Shown piece by piece: positions 39,829 to 47,983 of a stretch of DNA of 64,000 nt. A program made the translations under genes and the position numbers. Below the pieces are notes generated by a model that did no database searches, was not told the DNA's origin, and saw only the letters and a program-made list of their open reading frames with translations. How positions within the stretch are numbered: the stretch's first letter is position 1; each line of letters opens with the position of its first letter. The stretch is from an uncultured Eubacteriales bacterium (GTDB taxonomy: Bacteria > Bacillota > Clostridia > Oscillospirales > Oscillospiraceae): assembly GCA_900545585.1 (NCBI GenBank), contig UQZR01000005.1, positions 35,658 through 99,657 of the forward strand. Reading direction: 5' to 3'.

Positions 39829-40428
39829 ATGAATATTGTATGCTTGGATATGGAGGGCGTTCTGGTCCCCGAGCTCTGGATCGCCTTTGCTGAGGAGAGC
39901 GGCGTCCCCGAGCTGCGCCGCACCACCCGCGACGAGCCGGATTACGACAAGCTCATGCGCTGGCGCATCAGTCTCTTGCGCGAAAAAGGTTTGAAATTGC
40001 ATCAGATTCAGGACGTTATCGCCAAGATCGACCCCCTTCCCGGCGCAAAAGAGTTTCTGGACGAGCTGCGCAGCGTGGCCCAGGTGGTGATCCTCAGCGA
40101 CACGTTCGATCAGTTCGCTATGCCCCTGATGAAGAAACTCGGATACCCCACTTTGTTGTGCAATACCCTGGAAATCGATGCAGATGGGTACATTTCCCGC
40201 CACGTGATGCGGTGCGAGCACTCCAAGCTCACCACCGTCAGGGCCCTTCAGTCCATGGGCTACGACACCATCGCCAGCGGCGACAGCTACAACGATATGG
40301 AGATGATCCTCCACAGCAAGTACGGTTTCCTGTTCCGCACCACGGACAAGATCAAGGCTGAATATCCCCAGCTGCCCGCTTTTGAGCACTACGACGACCT
40401 GCTGGCCGCCATCAAAGCAGTCCTGTAA
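39829..40428 (+). CDS. thrH: ThrH, phosphoserine:homoserine phosphotransferase / phosphoserine phosphatase
   Basis: A 199-residue HAD-superfamily enzyme. The nucleophile motif is CLDMEGVLVPELWIAFAEESG, with Asp7 and Glu9 (DxE instead of DxD), which is diagnostic for ThrH as known from Pseudomonas. It also has VVILSDTFDQFAMPLMKKLGYPTLLCN and the GDSYNDMEM metal motif. ThrH moves phosphate from phosphoserine to homoserine and can replace homoserine kinase (ThrB). The location directly after thrC, and absence of thrB nearby, supports this role in threonine synthesis. ATG 39829 has AAAGGAG upstream. Confidence 0.9.
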   Translation: MNIVCLDMEGVLVPELWIAFAEESGVPELRRTTRDEPDYDKLMRWRISLLREKGLKLHQIQDVIAKIDPLPGAKEFLDELRSVAQVVILSDTFDQFAMPLMKKLGYPTLLCNTLEIDADGYISRHVMRCEHSKLTTVRALQSMGYDTIASGDSYNDMEMILHSKYGFLFRTTDKIKAEYPQLPAFEHYDDLLAAIKAVL

Positions 40429-40441
40429 CGCCCCCTGAAGC

Positions 40442-40485
40442 AAAAAGAAAGTCCTCCGCGCAGAGCGTGGAGGACTTTCTTTTTG
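40442..40485. terminator. Bidirectional terminator after thrH
   Basis: A long stem with outer arms AAAAAGAAAGTCCTCC and GGAGGACTTTCTTTTT, between convergent thrH and helicase genes. Confidence 0.9.
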
Positions 40486-40492
40486 TGATAGG

Positions 40493-41656
40493 TCACTTCT
40501 TCTCCGTAGGGGTCACATGGCCGTTTTCATCCACTGCGGCAGGCGTGATCTGGCTGCGGGTGTTGCGGGCGATGTCGTCCAGCCGCATACGGCTGGGGAA
40601 GTCGCTGAGCAGCGTGTACGCCACGCCGTGCTTTTTGGCGCGGCCCGTCCGGCCGATGCGGTGGACGTAGTACTCGTTCTCCTCCGGCACCTCGTAGTTG
40701 AACACGGCGTCCACATCGTCCACGTCGATGCCGCGGCTGGCCACATCCGTTGCCACGAACACCCGCAGCTTTCCGTCGCGGAACCGCTGCATGACCTCCT
40801 CCCGCTTGCGCTGGGGGATGTCGCCGTGGATGCACTGGGCGTCCACGCCCCGCATCTGCAGGAACTTGGTGAGCCGCTCGGTGCTGCCCTTGGTGTTGCA
40901 GAAGCAAATGACCCGCTCGTAATTCTCGCAGTTCAGGATACGCACGATGGCGTCCACCTTGCCGTCGGACGGCACCTCCAGCCGGTACTGGAGGATGTCG
41001 GGCTTATTCTCCTTGGTGGCCTGGACCGTGATCTCCTCGGGGTCCCGCTGGTACACCCAGGAGATGTCCATGACCTCCCGGGAGATGGTGGCGGAGAACA
41101 TACCCAGATTCCTGCGGTTGGGGATCTTGTCCAGAATGCGGGTAACATCGTGGATAAAGCCCATATCCAGCATCCGGTCCGCCTCGTCCAGCACCACGGT
41201 AGTCACATCCTTCAGCGTCACGGTACGGCGCTTCATGTGGTCGCTGAGGCGGCCCGGGGTGGCCACCACGATCTGGGGACGGCGCTTCAGGGCGTCGATC
41301 TGTTTGCCGATGGGCTGGCCGCCGTAGAGACAGACCAGGCGCACGCCCTCGTGGCACACGGCGATATCCCGCATCTCGTCGGTGATCTGCATGGCCAGCT
41401 CGCGGGTGGGGGCCAGGATGACGGCCTGCACCGCCTCGCTCTCGGGGTCGATGCGCTCAATGATGGGAATGCCGAAGGCCATGGTCTTACCGGTGCCGGT
41501 GGGTGCTTTTGCGATGACGTCCTTCCCGGCCAGCATGGGCGGGATGCAGCCGGCCTGTACCGGCGTGCTGACGGTATAGTGCTTATTGCGAATGGCGCGC
41601 ATGGTGGCCTCTGACAGGCCAAAGCTCTCAAACGGTGCGCCCTGTGTGACTTCCAT
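40493..41656 (-). CDS. DEAD-box RNA helicase
   Basis: A 387-residue helicase of the RhlE/CshA type. Motifs in order: Q motif (FESFGLSEATMRAI...PVQAGCIPPML), motif I APTGTGKT, PTRELA, TPGRLSDHM, motif II DEADRMLDMGF, motif III SATIS, and in the second domain FCNTKGSTE, ATDVASRGIDVDDV and HRIGRTGRA. It probably unwinds RNA during ribosome assembly or mRNA turnover. There is almost no C-terminal extension. The ATG at 41656 is preferred because GAGG lies 8 bases upstream; an in-frame ATG at 41689 falls at the predicted transcription start. Convergent with thrH. Confidence 0.92.
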   Translation of the reverse strand: MEVTQGAPFESFGLSEATMRAIRNKHYTVSTPVQAGCIPPMLAGKDVIAKAPTGTGKTMAFGIPIIERIDPESEAVQAVILAPTRELAMQITDEMRDIAVCHEGVRLVCLYGGQPIGKQIDALKRRPQIVVATPGRLSDHMKRRTVTLKDVTTVVLDEADRMLDMGFIHDVTRILDKIPNRRNLGMFSATISREVMDISWVYQRDPEEITVQATKENKPDILQYRLEVPSDGKVDAIVRILNCENYERVICFCNTKGSTERLTKFLQMRGVDAQCIHGDIPQRKREEVMQRFRDGKLRVFVATDVASRGIDVDDVDAVFNYEVPEENEYYVHRIGRTGRAKKHGVAYTLLSDFPSRMRLDDIARNTRSQITPAAVDENGHVTPTEKK

Positions 41657-41692
41657 ATCCGTATCCTCGTGTTTCCATATGATCTCCATGTT

Positions 41693-41701
41693 AGTATACC
41701 A
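41693..41701 (-). promoter_or_regulatory. Extended -10 promoter of the DEAD-box helicase gene
   Basis: TGGTATACT at 41693-41701 (minus strand) is an extended -10. Just upstream is a perfect inverted repeat CTGTCA-AG-TGACAG at 41706-41719, a possible operator. Confidence 0.5.
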
Positions 41702-41717
41702 TGCCTGTCAAGTGACA

Positions 41718-41748
41718 GAAAAGAGGGGACCGCGGCGCGGTCCCCTCT
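41718..41748 (-). terminator. Terminator of the glg operon
   Basis: A 13-bp stem (AGAGGGGACCGCG...CGCGGTCCCCTCT) followed on the minus strand by TTTT, 8 bases after the glgP stop. Confidence 0.85.
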
Positions 41749-41755
41749 CCGGGCT

Positions 41756-44173
41756 TTATTTCTTATACGGCACGTGCCAGATGGTATCGGCATACTGGGC
41801 GATGGCCCGATCGGCGGCGAAGATGCCGCTGCGGGCGATGTTCAGCAGGCTCATACGGTTCCACTGTGCGCGGTCGCCGTAGGTGCGGCTCATACGCTCC
41901 TCGGCGTCGCAGTAGGCGGCGAAATCCGCCAGCACCATATACTGGTCAGCGGGGCCGTCCCCGCCCATTACCAGCCGCTGCCAGATGTCCTCGTAGGTGA
42001 CACCGTCGCCGAAGCCGGTCTTGAGCTGATCCACCACGCGGCGCAGCACAGGGTCCCGCTGGTACAGCAGCTGGGGATCATAGGTGTGGCGCAGGTGGGC
42101 CACCTCATCGGCCTTCAGGCCGAACAGGAACATATTCTCATCTCCCAGCACCTCGTGCATCTCCACGTTGGCACCGTCCAGCGTGCCCACAGTCAGGGCG
42201 CCGTTCATCATGAACTTCATATTTCCGGTGCCGCTGGCCTCCTTGCCGGCGGTGGAGATCTGCTGGCTCACCTCGCTGGCGGGCATCAGCATCTCCGCCA
42301 GAGAGACCCGGTAGTTCTCCAGGAACACCACCTGCAGCTTGTCCTTGCAGATGGGATCGCGGTCGATCTGGGCGGCCAGGGAGTTGATAAGGTGGATGAT
42401 GCGCTTGGCCACGGCGTAGCCCGGAGCGGCCTTGGCGCCGAACAGGAAGGTCTGGGGCCGCATATCCATGTTGGGATCATCCTGAAGCCGCTGGTACAGA
42501 TAGATGATGTGCAGCACGTTCAGCAGCTGGCGCTTGTACTCGTGGAGCCGCTTCACCTGCACGTCGAAGATGGCGTCGGTGTTCAGCACCACGCCCTGCT
42601 GCTTCCTGGCGTAGGCGGCGAAGGCCAGCTTATTCTGGTGCTTGATCTCCTCCAGCCGCCGGAGCACCGATGCGTCGTCGGCGTAGGCCTCCAGCTTTTT
42701 CAGCTCCTGAGGACGGGTGAGGTAGCCATCGCCGGTAAGGTCGCAGATCAGGTCGTTAAGGCCGCGGTTGATCTGGGGCAGCCAGCGGCGGTGGTCGATG
42801 CCGTTGGTGACGTTCTTGAACTTGTCGGGCATCATCTGGCAGGCTTCCTTGAACACGTCCTTGCGCAGGATCTCGGAGTGCAGGGCCGATACGCCGTTGA
42901 CGGCCATGGTACCCGCCAGGCACAGGTTGGCCATGCGCACGTGGCCGTCCCAGATGATGGCCAGCTTGGCGGTCTTGGCGGGATCGCGGAAATAGTCCTC
43001 TACCTGCCGCTGCCAGCGGTGGGCGATCTCCTGCAGGATCTGCCAGATGCGGGGCAGCAGCGTCTCAAACAGCTGCTGCGGCCAGACCTCCAGCGCCTCG
43101 GCCATCACCGTATGGTTGGTGTAGGCCACGCAGTGGGTGACGATGTGCCACGCCTCGTCCCAGTCCAGGCCCGCGTCGTCCACCAGGATGCGCATCAGCT
43201 CGGGAATCACCAGCGCGGGGTGGGTATCGTTGATCTGGATGACGTTCTTCTCGTGGAAGTTCTTCAGGGTGCCGTAGTTCTCGATGTGCTTGCGGGTGAT
43301 GGACTGCATGGTAGCGGAGACGAAGAAATACTGCTGCTTCAGGCGCAGGGACTTGCCCTCGTAGTGGTTGTCCTCGGGATAGAGCACCTGGCTGATAGCG
43401 TCCGCCATGGCTCGCTCCTCCGACGCCTGCAGGTACTGGCCCTGACTGAACAGCTTCATGTCGATGGGCTTGGGGCTGCGGGCCTGCCACAGGCGCAGGG
43501 TGTCGACGTGGTCGGTGTCGTAGCCGGCGATCTCCATGTCGCAGGGTACGGCCATAACGCGGGTATAGTCCTCGTGGACCACCATCAGGTGGCCGTTATC
43601 CCAGCGGGTGCGGACCTTGCCGCCGAAGTGGACCTCCTCCGCCTCCTGGAGCTTGGGCAGGAGCCAGGCGTCGCCCAGCTGCATCCAGTCGTCCGGAAGC
43701 TCCACCTGCTGGCCCTCCACGATCTTCTGCTTGAAGATGCCCAGCTCGTAGCAGATGGAGTAGCCCGCGGCGGGGATCTCCAGCGTGGTCATGCTGTCCA
43801 GATAGCAGGCGGCCAGACGGCCCAGACCGCCGTTGCCCAGACCGGCATCCGGCTCGATCTCGAAGATATCGGCGGCCTTGAAGCCCAGCTCGTCGATGGC
43901 GGCGGTCAGGTCGTCCAGCAGCTCCAGATTGTAGGCGTTTTTCATGAGGCTGCGGCCCATCAGGAATTCCATGGACAGGTAGTGTACCTTCCGCTGGCCC
44001 TCATGGGCGGCCTTCTCGCGGGTCTGCACACCGTGCTCGGCCATAATGTCCCGCAGCACCATAGCGCAGGCCTTCATCATCTCGCCATCGGTGGCCTGCT
44101 TCTCGGTACAGCCGTAGTTCAGGCGCAGCTTCTGGATAATGGCTTCTTTCAGGGTATCTTTGGTATACGTCAT
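41756..44173 (-). CDS. glgP: Glycogen phosphorylase
   Basis: An 805-residue PLP-dependent enzyme that releases glucose-1-phosphate from glycogen. The PLP lysine is in EASGTGNMKFMMNGALTVGTLDGANVE; other landmarks are EFLMGRSL, GLGNGGLGRLAACYLDS, and FAAYARKQQGV. The length matches the family (about 800-815). The ATG at 44173 is chosen; a TTG six bases upstream is also possible. It is the last gene of the glgBCDAP operon, so degradation is co-expressed with synthesis. Confidence 0.95.
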   Translation of the reverse strand: MTYTKDTLKEAIIQKLRLNYGCTEKQATDGEMMKACAMVLRDIMAEHGVQTREKAAHEGQRKVHYLSMEFLMGRSLMKNAYNLELLDDLTAAIDELGFKAADIFEIEPDAGLGNGGLGRLAACYLDSMTTLEIPAAGYSICYELGIFKQKIVEGQQVELPDDWMQLGDAWLLPKLQEAEEVHFGGKVRTRWDNGHLMVVHEDYTRVMAVPCDMEIAGYDTDHVDTLRLWQARSPKPIDMKLFSQGQYLQASEERAMADAISQVLYPEDNHYEGKSLRLKQQYFFVSATMQSITRKHIENYGTLKNFHEKNVIQINDTHPALVIPELMRILVDDAGLDWDEAWHIVTHCVAYTNHTVMAEALEVWPQQLFETLLPRIWQILQEIAHRWQRQVEDYFRDPAKTAKLAIIWDGHVRMANLCLAGTMAVNGVSALHSEILRKDVFKEACQMMPDKFKNVTNGIDHRRWLPQINRGLNDLICDLTGDGYLTRPQELKKLEAYADDASVLRRLEEIKHQNKLAFAAYARKQQGVVLNTDAIFDVQVKRLHEYKRQLLNVLHIIYLYQRLQDDPNMDMRPQTFLFGAKAAPGYAVAKRIIHLINSLAAQIDRDPICKDKLQVVFLENYRVSLAEMLMPASEVSQQISTAGKEASGTGNMKFMMNGALTVGTLDGANVEMHEVLGDENMFLFGLKADEVAHLRHTYDPQLLYQRDPVLRRVVDQLKTGFGDGVTYEDIWQRLVMGGDGPADQYMVLADFAAYCDAEERMSRTYGDRAQWNRMSLLNIARSGIFAADRAIAQYADTIWHVPYKK

Positions 44174-44205
44174 AAACAATAATCCTCCGTATGAGCAGCC
44201 GGGCG

Positions 44206-45639
44206 TCAGCCCAGCAGTTTTTCGTAGATATGGCGGTACTCGCCGGCGCTGCGGGCCCAGCTGAAGTCCGCCGTCATGCCCCGCCGCCGCACGGTATCGA
44301 AGCCGGCGCGGTCGCCGCGGTACAGGCCGGTGGCCTGCCCGATGACATCCAGCATGGCGCCGGCGTCATAGCGTTCGAACAGGTAGCCGGTGCCGTCCTC
44401 CTGCCCTACCTGACAGGATCTCACCGTGTCCGCCAGTCCGCCGGTGCGGCGGACGATGGGCACCGCGCCGTAGCGCATGGCGATCATCTGGCTCAGGCCG
44501 CAGGGCTCGCTGCGGGAGGGCATCAGGAACAGATCACAGCCCGCGTAGACGCGGCGGGCCAGATCCTCGGCGTAGGTGATCTGGGCCGACAGGCGGCCGC
44601 CGTACTCCCACGCCTTGCCGCGGAAAAAGTCCTCGTAGCGGCTCTCGCCCTTGCCCAGCACCACCAGCTGGCAGCCGGTGGCCATGATGCCGTCCAGCCC
44701 CTGCTCCACGATATCCAGGCCCTTGTGGCCCACCAGACGGCTGACGATGCCCATCAGCGGTGTGTCCGGTTCCTGTGCAAGGCCCAGCGATGCTTGCAGA
44801 GACGCCTTGCAGGCGGCCTTGCCCGCCATGTGGTCCACGCCGTAATTCTCCGGCAGGGCGGGATCATGGGCGGGGTCGTAGCCCGCCACGTCCAGCCCGT
44901 TCACCACGCCGGAGAACTTCCCGTCGATCATGCGCACCACGCCCTCCATGCCCTCGGCATAGGCGGCGTCGTGGAGCTGGGCGGCGTAGGTGGGGCTGAC
45001 GGTGGTAACAGCGTCGGACACCAGCATGGCGCCCTTCATCAGGTTCACATCGCCGTCCATCTGGAGGGTGCCGTCGTTGTACCAGCCGCGATCCAGCCCG
45101 AACAGCTGGTCCACGGTGTCCGCGCCGTAGCGTCCCTGATACTCGATATTGTGGATAGTGAACACCGTGCGGATGCGGCGCACCGCCTCCCAGCGGGTGC
45201 AGACATCCTTGAGGTAGATGGGCACCAGCGCCGTCTGCCAGTCGTTGCAGTGGAGGATGTCGGGCATCCAGTCCAGACTGGGCAGCAGGTCGATGACCGC
45301 CTTGCAGAAAAAGGCGAAGCGCTCGCCGTCGTCGTACTCGCCGTACAGCGCGCCGCGGCAGAAATAGTGCTCGTTGTCCACGAAGTACCACATCACGCCG
45401 TCCTTCTCCAGCGAGAACAGACCGCAGTACTGATGGCGCCAGCCCAGGTCCACGTAGATGTAGCGGCGGAAGGTCATCTGCTGCCGCCACTGCTGGCCGA
45501 TCTGGCCATACAGCGGCAGGATCACCGCCACCTGGTCGCCGTTTCGGGCCAGTGCAGAGGGCAGGCTGCCCGCCACGTCCGCCAGTCCGCCGGTCTTACA
45601 GAAGGGGAATGCCTCGCTGGACACATACAGGATCTTCAT
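44206..45639 (-). CDS. glgA: Glycogen synthase (ADP-glucose)
   Basis: A 477-residue GT5 glycosyltransferase. The N-terminal KTGGLADVAGSLP loop binds ADP-glucose, and the C-terminal half has LFLMPSRSEPCGLSQMIAMRYGAVPIVRRTGGLADTV. It extends alpha-1,4-glucan chains. The length matches family members. ATG 45639 has AAAGGAG upstream. It lies between glgD and glgP in the operon. Confidence 0.95.
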   Translation of the reverse strand: MKILYVSSEAFPFCKTGGLADVAGSLPSALARNGDQVAVILPLYGQIGQQWRQQMTFRRYIYVDLGWRHQYCGLFSLEKDGVMWYFVDNEHYFCRGALYGEYDDGERFAFFCKAVIDLLPSLDWMPDILHCNDWQTALVPIYLKDVCTRWEAVRRIRTVFTIHNIEYQGRYGADTVDQLFGLDRGWYNDGTLQMDGDVNLMKGAMLVSDAVTTVSPTYAAQLHDAAYAEGMEGVVRMIDGKFSGVVNGLDVAGYDPAHDPALPENYGVDHMAGKAACKASLQASLGLAQEPDTPLMGIVSRLVGHKGLDIVEQGLDGIMATGCQLVVLGKGESRYEDFFRGKAWEYGGRLSAQITYAEDLARRVYAGCDLFLMPSRSEPCGLSQMIAMRYGAVPIVRRTGGLADTVRSCQVGQEDGTGYLFERYDAGAMLDVIGQATGLYRGDRAGFDTVRRRGMTADFSWARSAGEYRHIYEKLLG

Positions 45640-45665
45640 ACCGCAGCTCCTTTCTCCGGCAGCGC

Positions 45666-46778
45666 TCAGACTGTGCTGCCCTTGGCGATAACGATGGGAT
45701 AGTGCTCGTGACCCATCAGCGTCACATTGTCGCTCACGGTCACGTGTTTGTCAGTGATGACGCTGCGCAGCACGGCGCCGCTTTTCACCACCGTATCCTT
45801 GAACAGGATACAGTTTTCCACGCTTGCCCCCTTTTCAATGCGCACATTCCGGAACAGAATGCAGTTTTTCACGCTGCCCTGGATGTCGCAGCCGTCGGCG
45901 ATCAGGGAATTGACACAGGGGCCGCTGGGGTCGATATAGCTGGAGGGGGAGTCGTTTTCCTTGCCGTACACCGGACGCTCAGGGCAGAACAGGGCCTGCC
46001 GCAGGGTGGGGTCCAGCAGCTCCATGCTGCGCTGGTAATAGCTCTGGACGCTGTTGATGCGGGCGGCGTAGCCATCGTAGACATAAGCGTGGAAGTGATA
46101 ACGCTTCCCCATCTCCCGCAGGATGCTGCGGTGGAAGCTGAACTGATTGCGGCTGGCGCACTCCGTCACCATTTGCAGCAGCAGTTCCTTGCTGAGAACG
46201 AACATATTCAGGCAGCGGCAGCCCATGGGGGCGAACACGTCATAGACGGTGTCGGTGATGCGGCCGGTATCGTTCACCGTGAAGTAGGTGTCCGACACGT
46301 CGCCCGGGACGGTGGTACACACCGCCGTCATGTCCGCGCCGCTGTCGATATGGCGGCGCAGCACGTCCTCCAACGGCAGGTTGATGACCAGATCGCTGTC
46401 CGACAGCAGCACGTAATCCTGCCGAATGGCCTTGAGGTAGTTCATGACGCCGGCCAGGGCCTCCACCTTGCCGCGGTACTGGCCGCCCGCGCCCCGCTTT
46501 TCGTTGTAGGCAAAGGCGGGCAGCAGCGTCAGGCCGCCGTGGTTGCGGCTGAGATCCCAGCTCTTGCCGGAGCCCAGATGATCCAGCATGGACTGGCACT
46601 TGCCGTGCATGATGACGCCCACGTCTGTGATACCGGCGTTGACCATGGCGGAGAGCACGAAGTCGATGACCCGATAGTCTCCGGCAAAGGGGATGGAGCC
46701 GTGGATGCGGTCGGCGATGAGCTCCCGCAGGTCCGTCCGCTTTTCATAGGAGAAGATGATCCCGTGCATACCTTTCAT
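45666..46778 (-). CDS. glgD: Glucose-1-phosphate adenylyltransferase subunit GlgD
   Basis: A 370-residue GlgD-type paralogue of GlgC. The N-terminus has lost the pyrophosphorylase signature GGxGxRL, reading MHGIIFSYEKRTDLRELI; the C-terminus keeps the left-handed beta-helix (DIQGSVKNCILFRNVRIEKGASVENCILF). GlgD binds GlgC and modulates activity of the ADP-glucose enzyme in Firmicutes; it is not expected to be catalytic by itself. Its start overlaps the glgC stop by four bases, which fits a stoichiometric complex. Confidence 0.94.
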   Translation of the reverse strand: MKGMHGIIFSYEKRTDLRELIADRIHGSIPFAGDYRVIDFVLSAMVNAGITDVGVIMHGKCQSMLDHLGSGKSWDLSRNHGGLTLLPAFAYNEKRGAGGQYRGKVEALAGVMNYLKAIRQDYVLLSDSDLVINLPLEDVLRRHIDSGADMTAVCTTVPGDVSDTYFTVNDTGRITDTVYDVFAPMGCRCLNMFVLSKELLLQMVTECASRNQFSFHRSILREMGKRYHFHAYVYDGYAARINSVQSYYQRSMELLDPTLRQALFCPERPVYGKENDSPSSYIDPSGPCVNSLIADGCDIQGSVKNCILFRNVRIEKGASVENCILFKDTVVKSGAVLRSVITDKHVTVSDNVTLMGHEHYPIVIAKGSTV

Positions 46779-47983
46779 GGCCGTACCTCCTTGCCGTTGG
46801 CTCCCAGCATCATTTTCGGCTCCACTACGCCGCCGTCGGGGACGGCGGTGTGGGGTCCCAGCACGGCGATGCCCCAGCGGTCGAAGTCCACGCTGCCCGG
46901 GGTGCCGCCCACCACCGCGTTCTTACCCACATGGCAGCCCTCGCCCACGATGGCATAGGACACCCTGGCTCCCGCCTCGATGACGGCGTTGGGCATCACC
47001 ACGGAGTAGGACACCTGCGCCCCCTCCGCCACAGAGGAGCCGTAGCTCAGGACGGTATTCTTCACCTCGCCCAGAATGGTGCAGCCCTTGGCCACGGCAC
47101 TGTTGCCGATGTCGCCCTCCGGCCCCACGAACGTGGGCGGGCAGTTGGGGGTGCGGCCGTAGATGGGCCACTTCTTGTCCAGCAGGTTCAGGCCCGAGCC
47201 CGGGGACAGCATATCCATATTGGCGTCCCACAGGGAGTCCAGCGTGCCCACATCCTTCCAGTAGCCCTCGAAGCGGTAGGCCGCCATGGTCTCTCCCGCC
47301 GAGAGCATGGCAGGGATGATGTTCTTGCCGAAGTCGTTGTCGCTGTTGGGGTCCGCCTCATCGGCGGCGAGGTACGCCTTCAGCTTGCTCCAGGTGAAGA
47401 TATAGATGCCCATGGACGCCAGATTGCTCTTGGGCTCCCTGGGCTTTTCGGCGAATTCGGTGATGCGGTCCTGCTCGTCCACGGACATGATGCCGAAGCG
47501 GCTGGCCTCCTCCCAGGGCACCTCCATGACAGAGATGGTGCAGGCAGCGCCGGCCTCCTTGTGGCGGCGGAGCATGTCGGAATAGTCCATCTTATAGATG
47601 TGGTCGCCGGACAGCACCAGCACGTACTCCGGATCGTACAGGTCCACAAAGCCGCGGTTCTGGTAGATGGCGTTGGCCGTGCCCTTATACCAGACGGCGC
47701 CGGTGGCGGACTGGTAGGGCGGCAGGATGTGGACGCCGCCGGACATGCGGTCCAGCTCCCAGGGCTGGCCGCTGCCGATGTAGCTGTTCAGCTCCAGCGG
47801 GCGGTACTGGGTGAGCACGCCTACCGTGTCGATGCCGGAGTTGGTGCAGTTGGACAGGGGAAAGTCGATGATGCGGAACTTGCCGCCGAAGGGGACGGCG
47901 GGCTTGGCCATATTGCCGGTCAGGACGTAGAGTCTGCTTCCCTGTCCGCCGGCCAGCAGCATGGCCACACATTCTTTCTTCAT
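46775..47983 (-). CDS. glgC: Glucose-1-phosphate adenylyltransferase (catalytic subunit)
   Basis: A 402-residue ADP-glucose pyrophosphorylase. It has the LLAGGQGSRLYVLT catalytic loop, KPAVPFGGKFRIIDFPLSNC, SGDHIYKMDY, and FAEKPREPKSNLASMGIYIF, followed by the beta-helix domain. It makes ADP-glucose from glucose-1-phosphate and ATP for GlgA. ATG 47983 overlaps the glgB stop by four bases with an AGGAGG site inside the glgB end. Confidence 0.96.
   Translation of the reverse strand: MKKECVAMLLAGGQGSRLYVLTGNMAKPAVPFGGKFRIIDFPLSNCTNSGIDTVGVLTQYRPLELNSYIGSGQPWELDRMSGGVHILPPYQSATGAVWYKGTANAIYQNRGFVDLYDPEYVLVLSGDHIYKMDYSDMLRRHKEAGAACTISVMEVPWEEASRFGIMSVDEQDRITEFAEKPREPKSNLASMGIYIFTWSKLKAYLAADEADPNSDNDFGKNIIPAMLSAGETMAAYRFEGYWKDVGTLDSLWDANMDMLSPGSGLNLLDKKWPIYGRTPNCPPTFVGPEGDIGNSAVAKGCTILGEVKNTVLSYGSSVAEGAQVSYSVVMPNAVIEAGARVSYAIVGEGCHVGKNAVVGGTPGSVDFDRWGIAVLGPHTAVPDGGVVEPKMMLGANGKEVRP

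Noticed and set aside
41669..44182. An 837-codon open frame on the plus strand
   Set aside because: Antisense to glgP, which has the PLP site and normal length; the plus frame is low-complexity His/Leu/Gln-rich.
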